Positions 28,140 to 37,645 of a stretch of 64,000 bases of DNA are shown piece after piece; within the stretch, counting starts at the first letter, position 1; each line of letters begins with the position of its first letter. The position numbers and the translations under genes were made by a program. The notes under the pieces are model-generated. The model made no database searches and was not told the DNA's origin. It worked only from the letters and a program-made list of their open reading frames with translations. This stretch comes from Alphaproteobacteria bacterium (GTDB lineage: Bacteria; Pseudomonadota; Alphaproteobacteria; Paracaedibacterales; VGCI01), in NCBI GenBank assembly GCA_016870095.1, contig VGCI01000001.1, positions 124,001 to 188,000 on the forward strand, written 5' to 3'.

Positions 28140-29933
28140 GTGGTTCTTTTATTTATTGAGTTTCCAGAACAGCTCCAACAAGCTCTAGACATACTGAAAA
28201 CGCATTCAAATTATATTATAGTCGCTGGGAATGTCACTGTAGCTGCCTATCTTGAATCTCAAGGGATAGAATTTGTTAACTTAGATGCTGAGCTTGACTA
28301 TAATGCATATTTTAATATTTCGCGTCAGGAATTTGAAAAGTTAGAAAAAGTGTGTAATGAATTAGATAAAATTATTCAAACAAGCAACCCTGTTGCCAAA
28401 AAATTTAATATAACACCTTTTTTATACAATTATTACTATCTAAAAATACTGCTTGATTATCTTAATTGGATCTATCATTGCTGTGATTTTCTTATAAAAA
28501 AATATAAGCCAAAAAATATTATTTACTTCTATAGGGCCAAACTGCAGACTAATGAATTGGAATGGCGTACAGAGGAGACTGTTGTTGGGTATGTTTTAAA
28601 AAATTGCTTTTCCCTTCTAAATATAACAGAAATAAATTGTATTAATGAAGCCAATAATAATTACGGAGTGATGCAGGATAATTACTCTAAACCTATCCAT
28701 AGCATTATTTCTATATCGATGATGCAAAGAATATATAATAAAGTAATAAGAGAGATAAAAGCGATATATAACAAAAAATTTGATAAAAACTATTTTTCAA
28801 TTCACCCCCTAATTTCAATATCTGTTGCTAATAAATGTAAGTTAAGAAAAATAGACATTAGCAGTTTAGCGGTTTTAAAATATCCTTATAATACCAATAA
28901 TTGTATTAAAAAAAGCGATGAAATTTTTGATAAATTTCAAGAATATTTTGATAAAAATTTTGTAAAAATATTGCGTGTAAAAATCGAAAAATGTATTATT
29001 GCAAAAATAGATAATTACATAAATTATTATATCAATTCAATTAATTTGATAGAAAAATATAATCCTCGGTTTTTAGAAATGTCTGTTGGGCTTGTTCCCG
29101 AGCATAAAATTTTGGCACAAGCTTTTAAGAAAAAAAATAAAAAAGTTTTCATTCTGCAACATGGTGCAATGGGTCAACATCCCGAAAAAATGTTCTATTA
29201 CGTTGATTTATTAGTGGCAACTGATTATTTAGTATATGGCCAAGGCGTCAAGAATTATATCAAAGTTCATTATCCCAATTTGCCATTAAATATACATGTT
29301 GTAGGAAATAATAAGCTTAAAGAAATTAATAGAAAATTAGAGAAAAGCGATTTATGCAAAATTTTTAATTTTAACCCAAAATTACCTACTTTTATATTCC
29401 AAATCCCAGGGGTTTTTCACCATTTCTTTTATAATTGCTTTAATTCAGAAGGTGATTTTGTAGAGTACCAGAATTTAAAGAAAATAGTAATGAAATTTGA
29501 GCAAAATAGAAATATTCAACTTATCCTTAAATTTCATAGTGACAAAAATAGTCCAAAGAACTCTATTGAATTATATATATCTAAATTAAATTTGCCGAAT
29601 GTAAAAATTGTAAGGGATATTCATCTTTCTACTCTTACGAATGCAGGAGATTATTTTATAACAAATCGGCCTTCGACAGGGATGTTTGAGGCTATGTATC
29701 TAAAAAAACCAATTATTGCCTATAATTCTGTCATCAAGTTTTGGGGTGAGGATGAGACTCTAACACACTCTAGTTATTATTTTACAAAATTTGAAAATGT
29801 ATTGAATTTTTTTGAGAATAAAGCATATTTAAATAAAATGTCACAAGATTATACGCTGGAATATATACAACAATTTGTGGATTCAGGCAATTTTGAGGCA
29901 AATATTGAAAGCCTATACAAGAAGTTAGTATGA
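28140..29933 (+). CDS. Putative glycosyltransferase-like protein, unknown family
   Basis: A 597-residue protein, very Asn/Lys/Ile-rich and more AT-rich than its neighbours. The C-terminal half looks like a GT-B or capsule-transferase fold: IEKYNPRFLEMS, ILQHGAMGQHP (about 340), LILKFHSDKN and FITNRPSTGMFEAMYLKKP (about 500-518), the last resembling the acceptor loop where glycosyltransferases hold the nucleotide sugar. The N-terminal half has no recognised domain. Start is GTG right after the acyltransferase stop. Assignment is by pattern, not by a named family. Confidence 0.6.
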   Translation: MVLLFIEFPEQLQQALDILKTHSNYIIVAGNVTVAAYLESQGIEFVNLDAELDYNAYFNISRQEFEKLEKVCNELDKIIQTSNPVAKKFNITPFLYNYYYLKILLDYLNWIYHCCDFLIKKYKPKNIIYFYRAKLQTNELEWRTEETVVGYVLKNCFSLLNITEINCINEANNNYGVMQDNYSKPIHSIISISMMQRIYNKVIREIKAIYNKKFDKNYFSIHPLISISVANKCKLRKIDISSLAVLKYPYNTNNCIKKSDEIFDKFQEYFDKNFVKILRVKIEKCIIAKIDNYINYYINSINLIEKYNPRFLEMSVGLVPEHKILAQAFKKKNKKVFILQHGAMGQHPEKMFYYVDLLVATDYLVYGQGVKNYIKVHYPNLPLNIHVVGNNKLKEINRKLEKSDLCKIFNFNPKLPTFIFQIPGVFHHFFYNCFNSEGDFVEYQNLKKIVMKFEQNRNIQLILKFHSDKNSPKNSIELYISKLNLPNVKIVRDIHLSTLTNAGDYFITNRPSTGMFEAMYLKKPIIAYNSVIKFWGEDETLTHSSYYFTKFENVLNFFENKAYLNKMSQDYTLEYIQQFVDSGNFEANIESLYKKLV

Positions 29934-29946
29934 GGGGGATATAAAA

Positions 29947-30322
29947 TTGGCTGACAATATTGAACATTTACATGATGATGTCTTTGGAGCCACATTTGCT
30001 CTTTATGATCGTTAAAGAGATTGAAAAATTTATAGAGCCCTTTGAGTTACGATTTAAAAGAAATTCAATTGATCCCGGTGCGTTATGTACAGGTAAGAAG
30101 TGTTTAGATGCCGGTGGCGGAAATGGGCGGGTAAGTTTATTTATGGCCACTCATGGTGCCAAAAATTTTGAATCAATAGATATCAGCCCATTCAATGTTT
30201 AGAGCGCAAAACGAAATGATGATCTCACTAAATTTTCGGATATTATTAATGCGCAGCAATTTTCGCTAGAATTTATCCCTTTTCCTTATGAAACATTTGA
30301 TTTTATTTGGTGCAATATATAA
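29947..30322 (+). pseudogene. Decayed SAM-dependent methyltransferase
   Basis: Three pieces of one methyltransferase remain. Frame 1 from 29947 encodes a typical N-terminus ending FGATFALYDR, then stops. One frame over, from about 30006, it continues with KCLDAGGGNGRVSLFM, a clear SAM-binding motif I, up to a TAG at 30200-30202. The same frame continues after that stop with FIPFPYETFDFIWCN, the usual motif after the SAM site, then a TAA at 30320. The C-terminal half is gone. One frameshift, one nonsense codon and a deletion make it non-functional. Confidence 0.8.
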
Positions 30323-30422
30323 TACCCCTGCCTATAAATAATAATTTTATTTTTCTAATGACTTAACGATAAAGATAGGAATAATTTTATGACGACAACA
30401 ACATCTGTAGAGATAATTATTT

Positions 30423-31148
30423 ATGAGTAAATTAGATAAAAAACCGTTTCTTGCCGCTTGGCAAATGCTTCCTTCACCCCAAGTCACTGTCGCAATGGTT
30501 AGCTTAGGATTTGACTGGGTAGTTGTAGATCTGGAGCATACATCTCTAACAACTCAGGAAGCCGAAGCAATTTTTATTGCCGCGGAAAAATATGGATGTA
30601 AACCTTATGTTAGATTACCCTTTATGGATCCTTATTTGGCACGTCGTATGCTTGATGCGGGGGCCCAAGGTGTTATTTTGCCAGTTGTTGAAGAGAGAAA
30701 ATTTTTTGATCAATTTGCTTCACATTGTTTTTTTCCGCCTAAGGGCAAAAGAGGATTAGGGTTGGTACGGGCAAATTTATGGGGAGAACAATTAAAAGAG
30801 CATTTTGAAAATTTTCAACCTCAAATTATTGCTCAAATAGAAACAAGGATCGGGGCTCAAAATATTGATGAAATTATAAAATCACCTTTTCTAGACGGTG
30901 TTATGGTTGGGCCCTACGATTTGTCAGCAAGTTTGGGTAAAGCAGGACAATTTGAGGATCCAGAGTTTTTAGAATATGTAAATCACATTTTTCAAACGGC
31001 CAAGACAAATAATAAAAGTATAGGATATCATCAAGTTCAACCTGATTTGGGAGAATTAAAAAAAAGATGCCAGGAAGGTTATGATTTTGTTGCTTATGGA
31101 ACTGATGTTGTGGCACTGCGTCACGCTTTAAAGGGAATAAAAACATGA
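30423..31148 (+). CDS. HpcH/HpaI-family aldolase
   Basis: A 241-residue class II aldolase of the HpaI/citrate-lyase family, which joins or splits pyruvate and an aldehyde. WVVVDLEHT, PYVRLPFMDPYLARRMLDAGAQGVILP and GPYDLSASLG are family hallmarks; the metal-site Glu is in IAQIETR. Its partners downstream (KdsB-like enzyme, dehydrogenase, epimerase, phosphatase) suggest it forms a 2-keto-3-deoxy acid for a surface glycan rather than acting in catabolism. It overlaps the KdsB-like gene by 4 bp. Confidence 0.85.
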   Translation: MSKLDKKPFLAAWQMLPSPQVTVAMVSLGFDWVVVDLEHTSLTTQEAEAIFIAAEKYGCKPYVRLPFMDPYLARRMLDAGAQGVILPVVEERKFFDQFASHCFFPPKGKRGLGLVRANLWGEQLKEHFENFQPQIIAQIETRIGAQNIDEIIKSPFLDGVMVGPYDLSASLGKAGQFEDPEFLEYVNHIFQTAKTNNKSIGYHQVQPDLGELKKRCQEGYDFVAYGTDVVALRHALKGIKT

Positions 31149-31903
31149 AAAAAATATGCATTATACCAGCTCGTCTTGGATCTTCCCGATTTCCCGGTAA
31201 GCCATTAGCGGATGCGTGCGGAATGCCAGTTTTGATTCATATCGCAAAAAGGTGCCTTTTGAGCCAAAATCTAGACTATGTTGCCGTTGCAACATGTGAT
31301 GTTGAGATTATAGATGTTTGTCAAAAGTACGGAATTCCAGCAATTATGACGAGCGTAGAACATGAAAGATGCACAGATCGTGTCAGTGAAGCCGTTGAAA
31401 AATTAGACTTTTCATTAAATGACAATGATTTTATTCTTATGGTTCAAGGAGATGAAATTCTTGTTACTCCTGAAATGCTAGATATGGTTATTGAGGATTA
31501 TCAAGCTAAAACGACGTTAGTTGTGAATCTTTTATCACGTATTTATACGCAGGCAGATCATATCGATCCAAACGTCGTTAAGGTTGTTTCTTCGCCAGAT
31601 CAAAGGGCACTTTATCTCTCGCGCGCGCCCATCCCTTCTAAGTATCGCGATTCACAAGCTCCAGCCTATCAACAAACAGGTGTAATTGGCTTTGCAAAAT
31701 CATTTTTAGCGCACTTTAGCCAGCTCCCACAAACACCCCTTGAAAAGATAGAGTCGATTGATATGTTGAGAGTTCTTGAGCATGGATTATCTTTAAGAGT
31801 TGTGTATACAGATCAGGAGACAGTTGCTGTAGATGTTCCTTCCGATCTTGAAAGAGCTTGTGAGATTCTAAAAACAGATTCTTTAATGCGAAAATATGCT
31901 TAA
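31145..31903 (+). CDS. KdsB-like CMP-ulosonate cytidylyltransferase
   Basis: A 252-residue enzyme close to 3-deoxy-manno-octulosonate cytidylyltransferase. PARLGSSRFPGKPL is the CTP loop, HERCTDRV and MVQGDEIL the catalytic segment, and YLSRAPIP the sugar pocket. The usual KdsB is about 250 residues. As it is embedded with an HpaI-type aldolase and not with other Kdo genes, it may activate a different ulosonic acid; it could also be the cell's only KdsB. Overlaps the next gene by 8 bp. Confidence 0.85.
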   Translation: MKKICIIPARLGSSRFPGKPLADACGMPVLIHIAKRCLLSQNLDYVAVATCDVEIIDVCQKYGIPAIMTSVEHERCTDRVSEAVEKLDFSLNDNDFILMVQGDEILVTPEMLDMVIEDYQAKTTLVVNLLSRIYTQADHIDPNVVKVVSSPDQRALYLSRAPIPSKYRDSQAPAYQQTGVIGFAKSFLAHFSQLPQTPLEKIESIDMLRVLEHGLSLRVVYTDQETVAVDVPSDLERACEILKTDSLMRKYA

Positions 31904-32855
31904 AGTTCTCGTTTCTAATATTGGCTTCGGTCAAGCATCGCCAAAAGCATTGCTCCTTTTAAAGGAAAAAGTTGCTATATCGCTAAATGAAAATTCTGTT
32001 CGTTATGATGAAACACTATTAAGTGTTTTAATTCAGGATGCTGACATCCTTATCGCTGGAACTGAAAAAATATCAAGAGAAGTATTAAAACAAGCTCAGC
32101 GTTTAAAGTTAATTGCACGAGTAGGGGGCGGGGTAGATAGTATTGATCTTGAGGCGGTAAAAGAAAAACAAATCAGTATTTCCTATACTCCTGAAGCGCC
32201 AGCAAAAGCCATTCCAGAGTTTACATTAACTCTGATGCTGAATTTGATTAAAAATATTAGTCAGATTGATAGAAAAATGCATGGAGGGGATTGGCAGAGG
32301 TATATGGGAAAAATGCTCTCTTCTATGATTATTGGTATTGTGGGAGCTGGTCGGATTGGGGCGCGCCTCATCCATATTTTAAAATCACTCTATCCAGATA
32401 TCCAAATTTATTTTTACGATCCTTTTGTAGACTTTGCTTCAGGGGCGACAAAAGTTGAATTGAATGCATTATTTGAAATTTCTGACTTAGTTTCTTTACA
32501 CCTTCCCTTGACGGATCACACACGCAACTTAGTAGGACCGGCATTGCTTCAGAGAATGAAGCCAGGAAGCTATTTAGTTAATACAGCTCGCGGAGGCATT
32601 GTTGATGAAGAAGCTCTTTATGAGTTTCTCTCAAGCAAACATATAGCAGCTGCTGCATTAGATGTATTTAATCATGAACCTTATCAGGGGCCCTTAAATA
32701 GGCTGGAAAATTGTCTTCTAACATCCCATATTGGTTCTATGACACAGGAAGTTCGAGAAATTATGGAAAATCAGGTTAGTGAGGATATCCTTCGCTTTAT
32801 ACAAAATAAGCCCTTACTGAGGGCATTGCCTGGTTTTAATTTTAGGGAAAATTAG
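31896..32855 (+). CDS. D-isomer 2-hydroxyacid dehydrogenase (SerA-like)
   Basis: A 319-residue NAD-dependent dehydrogenase. ARVGGGVDSID, the dinucleotide motif GIVGAGRIGARL (about residue 147), the catalytic Arg in VNTARGG, Glu in DVFNHEP and His in LTSHIG are all present. It has no C-terminal ACT domain, so it is not a full SerA. In this cluster it may oxidise or reduce a hydroxyacid that feeds the aldolase step. The epimerase gene follows after 1 bp. Confidence 0.87.
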   Translation: MLKVLVSNIGFGQASPKALLLLKEKVAISLNENSVRYDETLLSVLIQDADILIAGTEKISREVLKQAQRLKLIARVGGGVDSIDLEAVKEKQISISYTPEAPAKAIPEFTLTLMLNLIKNISQIDRKMHGGDWQRYMGKMLSSMIIGIVGAGRIGARLIHILKSLYPDIQIYFYDPFVDFASGATKVELNALFEISDLVSLHLPLTDHTRNLVGPALLQRMKPGSYLVNTARGGIVDEEALYEFLSSKHIAAAALDVFNHEPYQGPLNRLENCLLTSHIGSMTQEVREIMENQVSEDILRFIQNKPLLRALPGFNFREN

Positions 32856-32856
32856 T

Positions 32857-33741
32857 ATGAAAAAAGCTATTGTTTTTGGGGGATCTGGGTTTATAGGAAG
32901 CCATGTAGTAGACGCGCTGACAAAAGAAGGAATTCAAACAACTGTGTTTGATATCGTACCATCTGCCTATCTCAATAAAAATCAAATTTTCATTCAAGGT
33001 GATATTCTTGATTCAGAGGCAGTTTGTAGAGCAATTGAAGGCCAGGACTATGTTTATCATCTGGCAGGTCAACCAGACATAGAAATAGGCTTTCAGGAAC
33101 CACAGCGCACTCTTGAATTAAATATAGTTGGGACAACTAATATATTGGAGGCTTGTCGGTACCATAAAGTAGAGCGCTTCCTTTTTGCTTCTACCATTTA
33201 TGTTTATTCAAATGCGGGCGGTTTTTATCGAGTGAGTAAGCAAGCATGCGAACTGATTATCGAAGAGTATCAGAAGAATTATAATGTTAATTATACCATT
33301 CTTCGATATGGATCTCTCTATGGTCCCCGTGCGGATGATAACAACCTAATTCATAGAATTTTAAAGCAAGCTATTTTAGAAAAAAAGATTGAGATTGGCT
33401 ATAGTCCCGATGAAAAGAGAGATTATATCCATGTTTACGATGCGGCTCGAATGAGCGTAGATCTTTTAGCGCCTGAGCATATGAATACCCACGTTATGTT
33501 GACAGGCCACCAACCTATTACACGGGGCGATTTGCTGGCAATGATTTGTGAAATGCTGGGGGGGAATATTGAGATTCATCAGCAACAACCGGAGATTGAT
33601 CAGCTTCATGGAAGATATAAATTTACTCCATATGTCTTTAAGCCGCAAGTTTCAAAGAAAATATTGAGTTCACAATACATGGAATTTGGCCAAGGTCTAT
33701 TAAATTGCATGGAAGAAGTTCATGAAAAATATATTACCTGA
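32857..33741 (+). CDS. NAD-dependent epimerase/dehydratase
   Basis: A 294-residue extended SDR enzyme. The cofactor loop is FGGSGFIGSH, HLAGQPDIEIG follows, and the catalytic Tyr-x3-Lys is YRVSK. The segment ILRYGSLYGPRADDN belongs to the substrate domain. The substrate is not evident. It overlaps the HAD-family gene by 20 bp, part of the very tight gene packing in this module. Confidence 0.85.
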   Translation: MKKAIVFGGSGFIGSHVVDALTKEGIQTTVFDIVPSAYLNKNQIFIQGDILDSEAVCRAIEGQDYVYHLAGQPDIEIGFQEPQRTLELNIVGTTNILEACRYHKVERFLFASTIYVYSNAGGFYRVSKQACELIIEEYQKNYNVNYTILRYGSLYGPRADDNNLIHRILKQAILEKKIEIGYSPDEKRDYIHVYDAARMSVDLLAPEHMNTHVMLTGHQPITRGDLLAMICEMLGGNIEIHQQQPEIDQLHGRYKFTPYVFKPQVSKKILSSQYMEFGQGLLNCMEEVHEKYIT

Positions 33742-34372
33742 AAATCTTCAAGCTGTTTTTCTAGATTTTGATGGAGTTGTGGTTGAATCTACAACCATAA
33801 AAACAGAAGCTTTTTACGAGATATATCTCTCCTATGGGAGAGAGATCGCTGAGAAGGCCAAAGAATTTCATCTTGCTCATCAAGGGATCACAAGGGCTAT
33901 TAAGTTTCGAGAAATTCATTGGCAATTCCTACGTAAAAAGTGTGAAATAGACGAGCAAAACAGGCTCAGTGAAAGATTTGCAGAAATTGTTTTCGCAAAA
34001 ATTCTTGAGTGCCCAATGGTGGATGGAATTATGGATTTCCTTGAAACAATTTGCGCGAAAAATATTCCTGCATTTTTGTTGTCAGCCACTCCTCAGAAAG
34101 AATTAGAATTGATCTGTTGTAAACGAGGGTTAAGTCAATTCTTTAAAACTATGTATGGTGCTCCTTACACCAAAACGGAAGCTGGGGAAAGTCTTCTTAA
34201 ACAATATAATCTCAACCCAGATCAGGCTATCTTTGTGGGGGATAGTCTCAGTGATTATGAGGCTGCTTCTGCTCTTGGAATTTCATTCATAGCAAGGGTA
34301 GCTAAGGGAATGACAAACCCATTTCCTGAAAGGTTACCAAGGATTTCTAGTTTTAAAGATGTAGTGATTTGA
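33722..34372 (+). CDS. HAD-superfamily phosphatase
   Basis: A 216-residue hydrolase. The nucleophile motif is LDFDGV with Asp15 and Asp17, motif II is LLSATPQ, the motif III Lys lies in GAPYTKTEAG, and motif IV is FVGDSLSDYEAA. A helical cap follows motif I, as in phosphoglycolate-phosphatase-like enzymes. In the module it could remove phosphate from an aldolase product, in the way KdsC does for Kdo. It overlaps both neighbours. Confidence 0.85.
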   Translation: MKNILPENLQAVFLDFDGVVVESTTIKTEAFYEIYLSYGREIAEKAKEFHLAHQGITRAIKFREIHWQFLRKKCEIDEQNRLSERFAEIVFAKILECPMVDGIMDFLETICAKNIPAFLLSATPQKELELICCKRGLSQFFKTMYGAPYTKTEAGESLLKQYNLNPDQAIFVGDSLSDYEAASALGISFIARVAKGMTNPFPERLPRISSFKDVVI

Positions 34373-34983
34373 AAACAAAGACATTTAATTGCAGCCAAGA
34401 TGCTGGTGCCTATTTAGCTCTTGCAGTTTCGCAAGACCTCAAAGAGCAAATTCAATCTTATGAGAGGGCTACCTGGATATTGCCAGGCGGAAACTCTATT
34501 AAGCCATTTTATCCATATTTTGCGAGGTTATCCTTACCATGGAAGAGAATTAGTTTTGGATTAAGTGACGAGAGATGTGTACCTGTTGAGCATGATATGA
34601 GTAATGAACGTCAATTGAGAGAGAATTTCTTATCATATTTAAAAAACTATGACTATCTTCCCGTGAATGATAGGCTCGTCTCAATTATAAGGTTATATCC
34701 ACCTATTACCGTCTTAAGTATGGGAGATGACGGGCATGTTGCCTCTCTTTTTCCGGAGGAAGCAGGCATTTGGAAAAATGAAGGCACTGGGATATATGTT
34801 ACGAAAAATCAATTCCCAAATCGCATGAGTCTTACCGAAGAAACTTTGCTGATTTCTAGAAAAATATATATTATTGTTGCAAATAGGAAAAAGAACAAAT
34901 TCTTAGATCAAATAGACTTTTCGAGATTTGCACTAAATGAAATTTTCGAGAAATCAGAAATTATAAGGTGCTTAAATGATTAA
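34369..34983 (+). CDS. 6-phosphogluconolactonase-like (NagB/DevB fold) protein
   Basis: A 204-residue protein with the fold of 6-phosphogluconolactonase and glucosamine-6-phosphate isomerase. LPGGNSIKPFY near the N-terminus, SFGLSDERCVP and SMGDDGHVASLFP (about residues 120-132) are the diagnostic segments. At 204 residues it is a little short for the family. Start is TTG overlapping the phosphatase stop; it overlaps the next gene by 8 bp. A sugar-phosphate isomerase or lactonase step in the ulosonate module is inferred. Confidence 0.8.
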   Translation: MKTKTFNCSQDAGAYLALAVSQDLKEQIQSYERATWILPGGNSIKPFYPYFARLSLPWKRISFGLSDERCVPVEHDMSNERQLRENFLSYLKNYDYLPVNDRLVSIIRLYPPITVLSMGDDGHVASLFPEEAGIWKNEGTGIYVTKNQFPNRMSLTEETLLISRKIYIIVANRKKNKFLDQIDFSRFALNEIFEKSEIIRCLND

Positions 34984-35824
34984 AAGAATAATAAGAAACG
35001 GTTTGGCAACTCTTACCAAAGAATTGGTGCGTTTATGCCTTAAAAAAGGCTGTTTACAACAAGATGATATTGTTGAGAATTTAAGCAGCTATATCGATGT
35101 TAAAACAAAGTATGGTAAAATAACATTTTTTTGTCCGGGACAACTGCCCATTTGGAGGGCTAATACTTTCTTTGATCTAGAGCCGGAAACATTAGAGTGG
35201 ATCGATTCATTTGAAAAAGAAGGGACCTTTTTTGATATTGGAGCTAACGTTGGTCTATATAGCCTTTATGCAGGAATTAAGGGGCACCAAGTTATTTCTT
35301 TTGAGCCTTATAGTGCCAATCAATATATTCTTAACAAAAATATATACATAAATAATTTGGATTCAAAAGTATTGGCGATTTCTGCAGCTCTATCCGATAA
35401 GTTTCAGTTCAGCAAATTTTATATGCAAAATATGAAATTTGGTGCAGCTGAAAATTCAGCGGGCTCTCCAATTGATTGGCAAGAAAAGGATTATGATTCT
35501 AAATTTAATCAGGGAATAATGGAATATTCGTTGGATGTATTATTGAATATACCGAATATGCCTTTCCCTAATTATATAAAAATTGATGTTGATGGGATTG
35601 AAGATAAAATATTAAAGGGCGCCCAAAAAACCTTGCAGGATAAACGTTTAAAAGAAGTTCTTGTAGAGCTTGATGAAAAACATTCTACTTATAGGAATGT
35701 TTTAGAGTTTATGCAATCAAGTGGTTTTGATTTAGAATTTAAAAAGCAAGGTGAAGTGTTTTCTGCCGGGATATATAAGGACATGTATAATCATTTATTT
35801 GTGAGAAAAAAAACCAATTCATAA
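34976..35824 (+). CDS. FkbM-family methyltransferase
   Basis: A 282-residue SAM-dependent methyltransferase. Motif I is FFDIGANVGLYSL, followed by ISFEPYSANQYILNKNI; the later IKIDVDGIEDKILKGAQ and LVELDEK segments are typical of FkbM-type O-methyltransferases. It likely methylates a glycan hydroxyl. It overlaps the previous gene by 8 bp and ends 1 bp before the next. Confidence 0.87.
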   Translation: MIKRIIRNGLATLTKELVRLCLKKGCLQQDDIVENLSSYIDVKTKYGKITFFCPGQLPIWRANTFFDLEPETLEWIDSFEKEGTFFDIGANVGLYSLYAGIKGHQVISFEPYSANQYILNKNIYINNLDSKVLAISAALSDKFQFSKFYMQNMKFGAAENSAGSPIDWQEKDYDSKFNQGIMEYSLDVLLNIPNMPFPNYIKIDVDGIEDKILKGAQKTLQDKRLKEVLVELDEKHSTYRNVLEFMQSSGFDLEFKKQGEVFSAGIYKDMYNHLFVRKKTNS

Positions 35825-35825
35825 A

Positions 35826-37634
35826 ATGACCCCTGTTTATCATATAAAAAAAATTGATCAATTGGCAAATTCAGAGCACTTCAATCTTACTTATTTTCTG
35901 GGGGCAGAATATAAGATTTATCAGTTGGTAAGTGAAAGGTTTCCGCATCTTAAGCATTTACGAGTGCAAAGAGAACAAATTTGGGAGCTCGTTCGGGATA
36001 ATTTGATAAATCTGGACCAGAATATTCCCAATATAAATCCCTTGTGGCTTGCAAGTGATTTGGCCGAAAATAACTTGTGTCTTGAGAATTTTACGCTATA
36101 CATCCTCAACTCGTTAGCATTAATTCAAGAAACTGTGACAAAAGATGAGGACGTATTAATAATATGTGATGATGATGAACAGGTTCTACTTTATGCCAAA
36201 ATCTTAAAGTCCAATGGGTTTCGGGTCAATTATTCTGTGAACTACGGCATTCTTATTAAGCGTCTGCTGGGGATGTTGTGGCAGAAAAGCATAAAAAGTG
36301 CACAAAGTCTCTATCAAATATTGTATCTAAAAACGATAAGATTTTACCAAAAAGTGCCCATTCCCCTTTCCTTAATAAAGGAAGGTGAGGTGTTATGTAT
36401 TAATTGGTGCGGCCCTAATTCTTTCGCAACAGAAACACTTTTGCACAATGACAGGTATTTTGGAGATCTTCTTTCCCATTTGAAGAAGATAGGTTTGAAG
36501 GTTGTTGTTATTGGGAAGACCCTTGACTTTGTTTATCGATTTCCCGAAATTGTGCGGGAATCTCTCGTAAAGAACAAGAATACTCTCTTTTTGCAAGACT
36601 TCCTATGTATAAGAGCTGTTTTAATATCCTTTTTTCGATCATTTTTCTTTTTAAAGTATATTAAGTATTCCTTTAAAATAGGTGAGGTAAATTTATCTCC
36701 TTTATGGAAGTGGTTTTGTCTTAAAGATGCCTTAAAAGCAAGAATTCCTGCAGCACTTGAAGTGTTTTATGCCTCAAAAAAAATTTGTAAGACGATTGAA
36801 AAAGCTTTTCCTTGCGTGATTTACCCTTATGAGAATCAACCCTGGGAAAAGCTTTTATGTTTATCTTTATCGGAGAATGGATTGGGAGAAAAAGTCTTTG
36901 CATACCAACACTTTCCAATTGCGAAAGAGTACATAACTTGTTATCCGTCTCGCGCATCGATGAAAAGTAAGGCACCAACACTACTTTTAAGTGATCACAA
37001 TTTTGGTAAATGGTTGAAAGAATTAAATTATCAGAATTCTATTGTGGTCGGTAATTTTAGATTTCAAAAAATGTTTCAATCTATCGAAGAAACAAGAAAA
37101 TTTTTAGATCCAGTCATAAAAAATATTTTATGTTGCACCTCTATTCAATTAAATGATTCTCTTGAACTTGTCAGCAAAGTCGTCCAAATACTTGAACAAC
37201 TCGATGTTACTATTCAAAAGAGCATAAGATTAGTTGTCAATTTTCACCCATTCTTGCTCAAAAATTCGCGAGAAGCGATAAGGGATTTGTTGGTTAATAA
37301 GGCATTTGAAAGTAAAATTAGTGATCTAAGTTTAAATGATCTTATTAATGATTCGTACTTGATTTTTTACCATTCGACCTCTGTTTGTTTTGACGCAAGC
37401 ATGCGGGGGATTCCAGCGATATTTATAGGCTCGGACTTACGTATTAATCTGGACAAAATGCCAAATAGGGCTTTGAATATCAAAAATCGAGAGGAAGGTG
37501 TGGTCTTGCTTAACAAGCTTTTAAATGAAAAGGACTATTATGATGACATATGTAATAGATCTCGACATTTCTTTAATGCATATTATAAACCACCCAATTA
37601 TCAATTAATTCAAAATTTATTACAAACCAAGTAA
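35826..37634 (+). CDS. Putative surface-carbohydrate biosynthesis protein, GT-B-like
   Basis: A 602-residue cytoplasmic protein of no named family that I recognise. Residues about 335-365 contain VIYPYENQPWEKLL and AYQHFPIAKEY, and about 505-530 FYHSTSVCFDASMRGIPAIFIG, a pattern shared by CapB/CDP-glycerol-type and other GT-B enzymes in which a Ser/Thr-rich loop precedes an acidic residue. The N-terminal third may be a second Rossmann-like domain (VLIICDDDEQVLLYAKIL). It may transfer or polymerise a sugar of the cluster; the activity is inference. Confidence 0.55.
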   Translation: MTPVYHIKKIDQLANSEHFNLTYFLGAEYKIYQLVSERFPHLKHLRVQREQIWELVRDNLINLDQNIPNINPLWLASDLAENNLCLENFTLYILNSLALIQETVTKDEDVLIICDDDEQVLLYAKILKSNGFRVNYSVNYGILIKRLLGMLWQKSIKSAQSLYQILYLKTIRFYQKVPIPLSLIKEGEVLCINWCGPNSFATETLLHNDRYFGDLLSHLKKIGLKVVVIGKTLDFVYRFPEIVRESLVKNKNTLFLQDFLCIRAVLISFFRSFFFLKYIKYSFKIGEVNLSPLWKWFCLKDALKARIPAALEVFYASKKICKTIEKAFPCVIYPYENQPWEKLLCLSLSENGLGEKVFAYQHFPIAKEYITCYPSRASMKSKAPTLLLSDHNFGKWLKELNYQNSIVVGNFRFQKMFQSIEETRKFLDPVIKNILCCTSIQLNDSLELVSKVVQILEQLDVTIQKSIRLVVNFHPFLLKNSREAIRDLLVNKAFESKISDLSLNDLINDSYLIFYHSTSVCFDASMRGIPAIFIGSDLRINLDKMPNRALNIKNREEGVVLLNKLLNEKDYYDDICNRSRHFFNAYYKPPNYQLIQNLLQTK

Positions 37635-37645
37635 AGGAAATGCAA

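Noticed and set aside
31896-32855. Housekeeping SerA
   Set aside because: No C-terminal ACT-type domain and its location inside a sugar module argue for another role.
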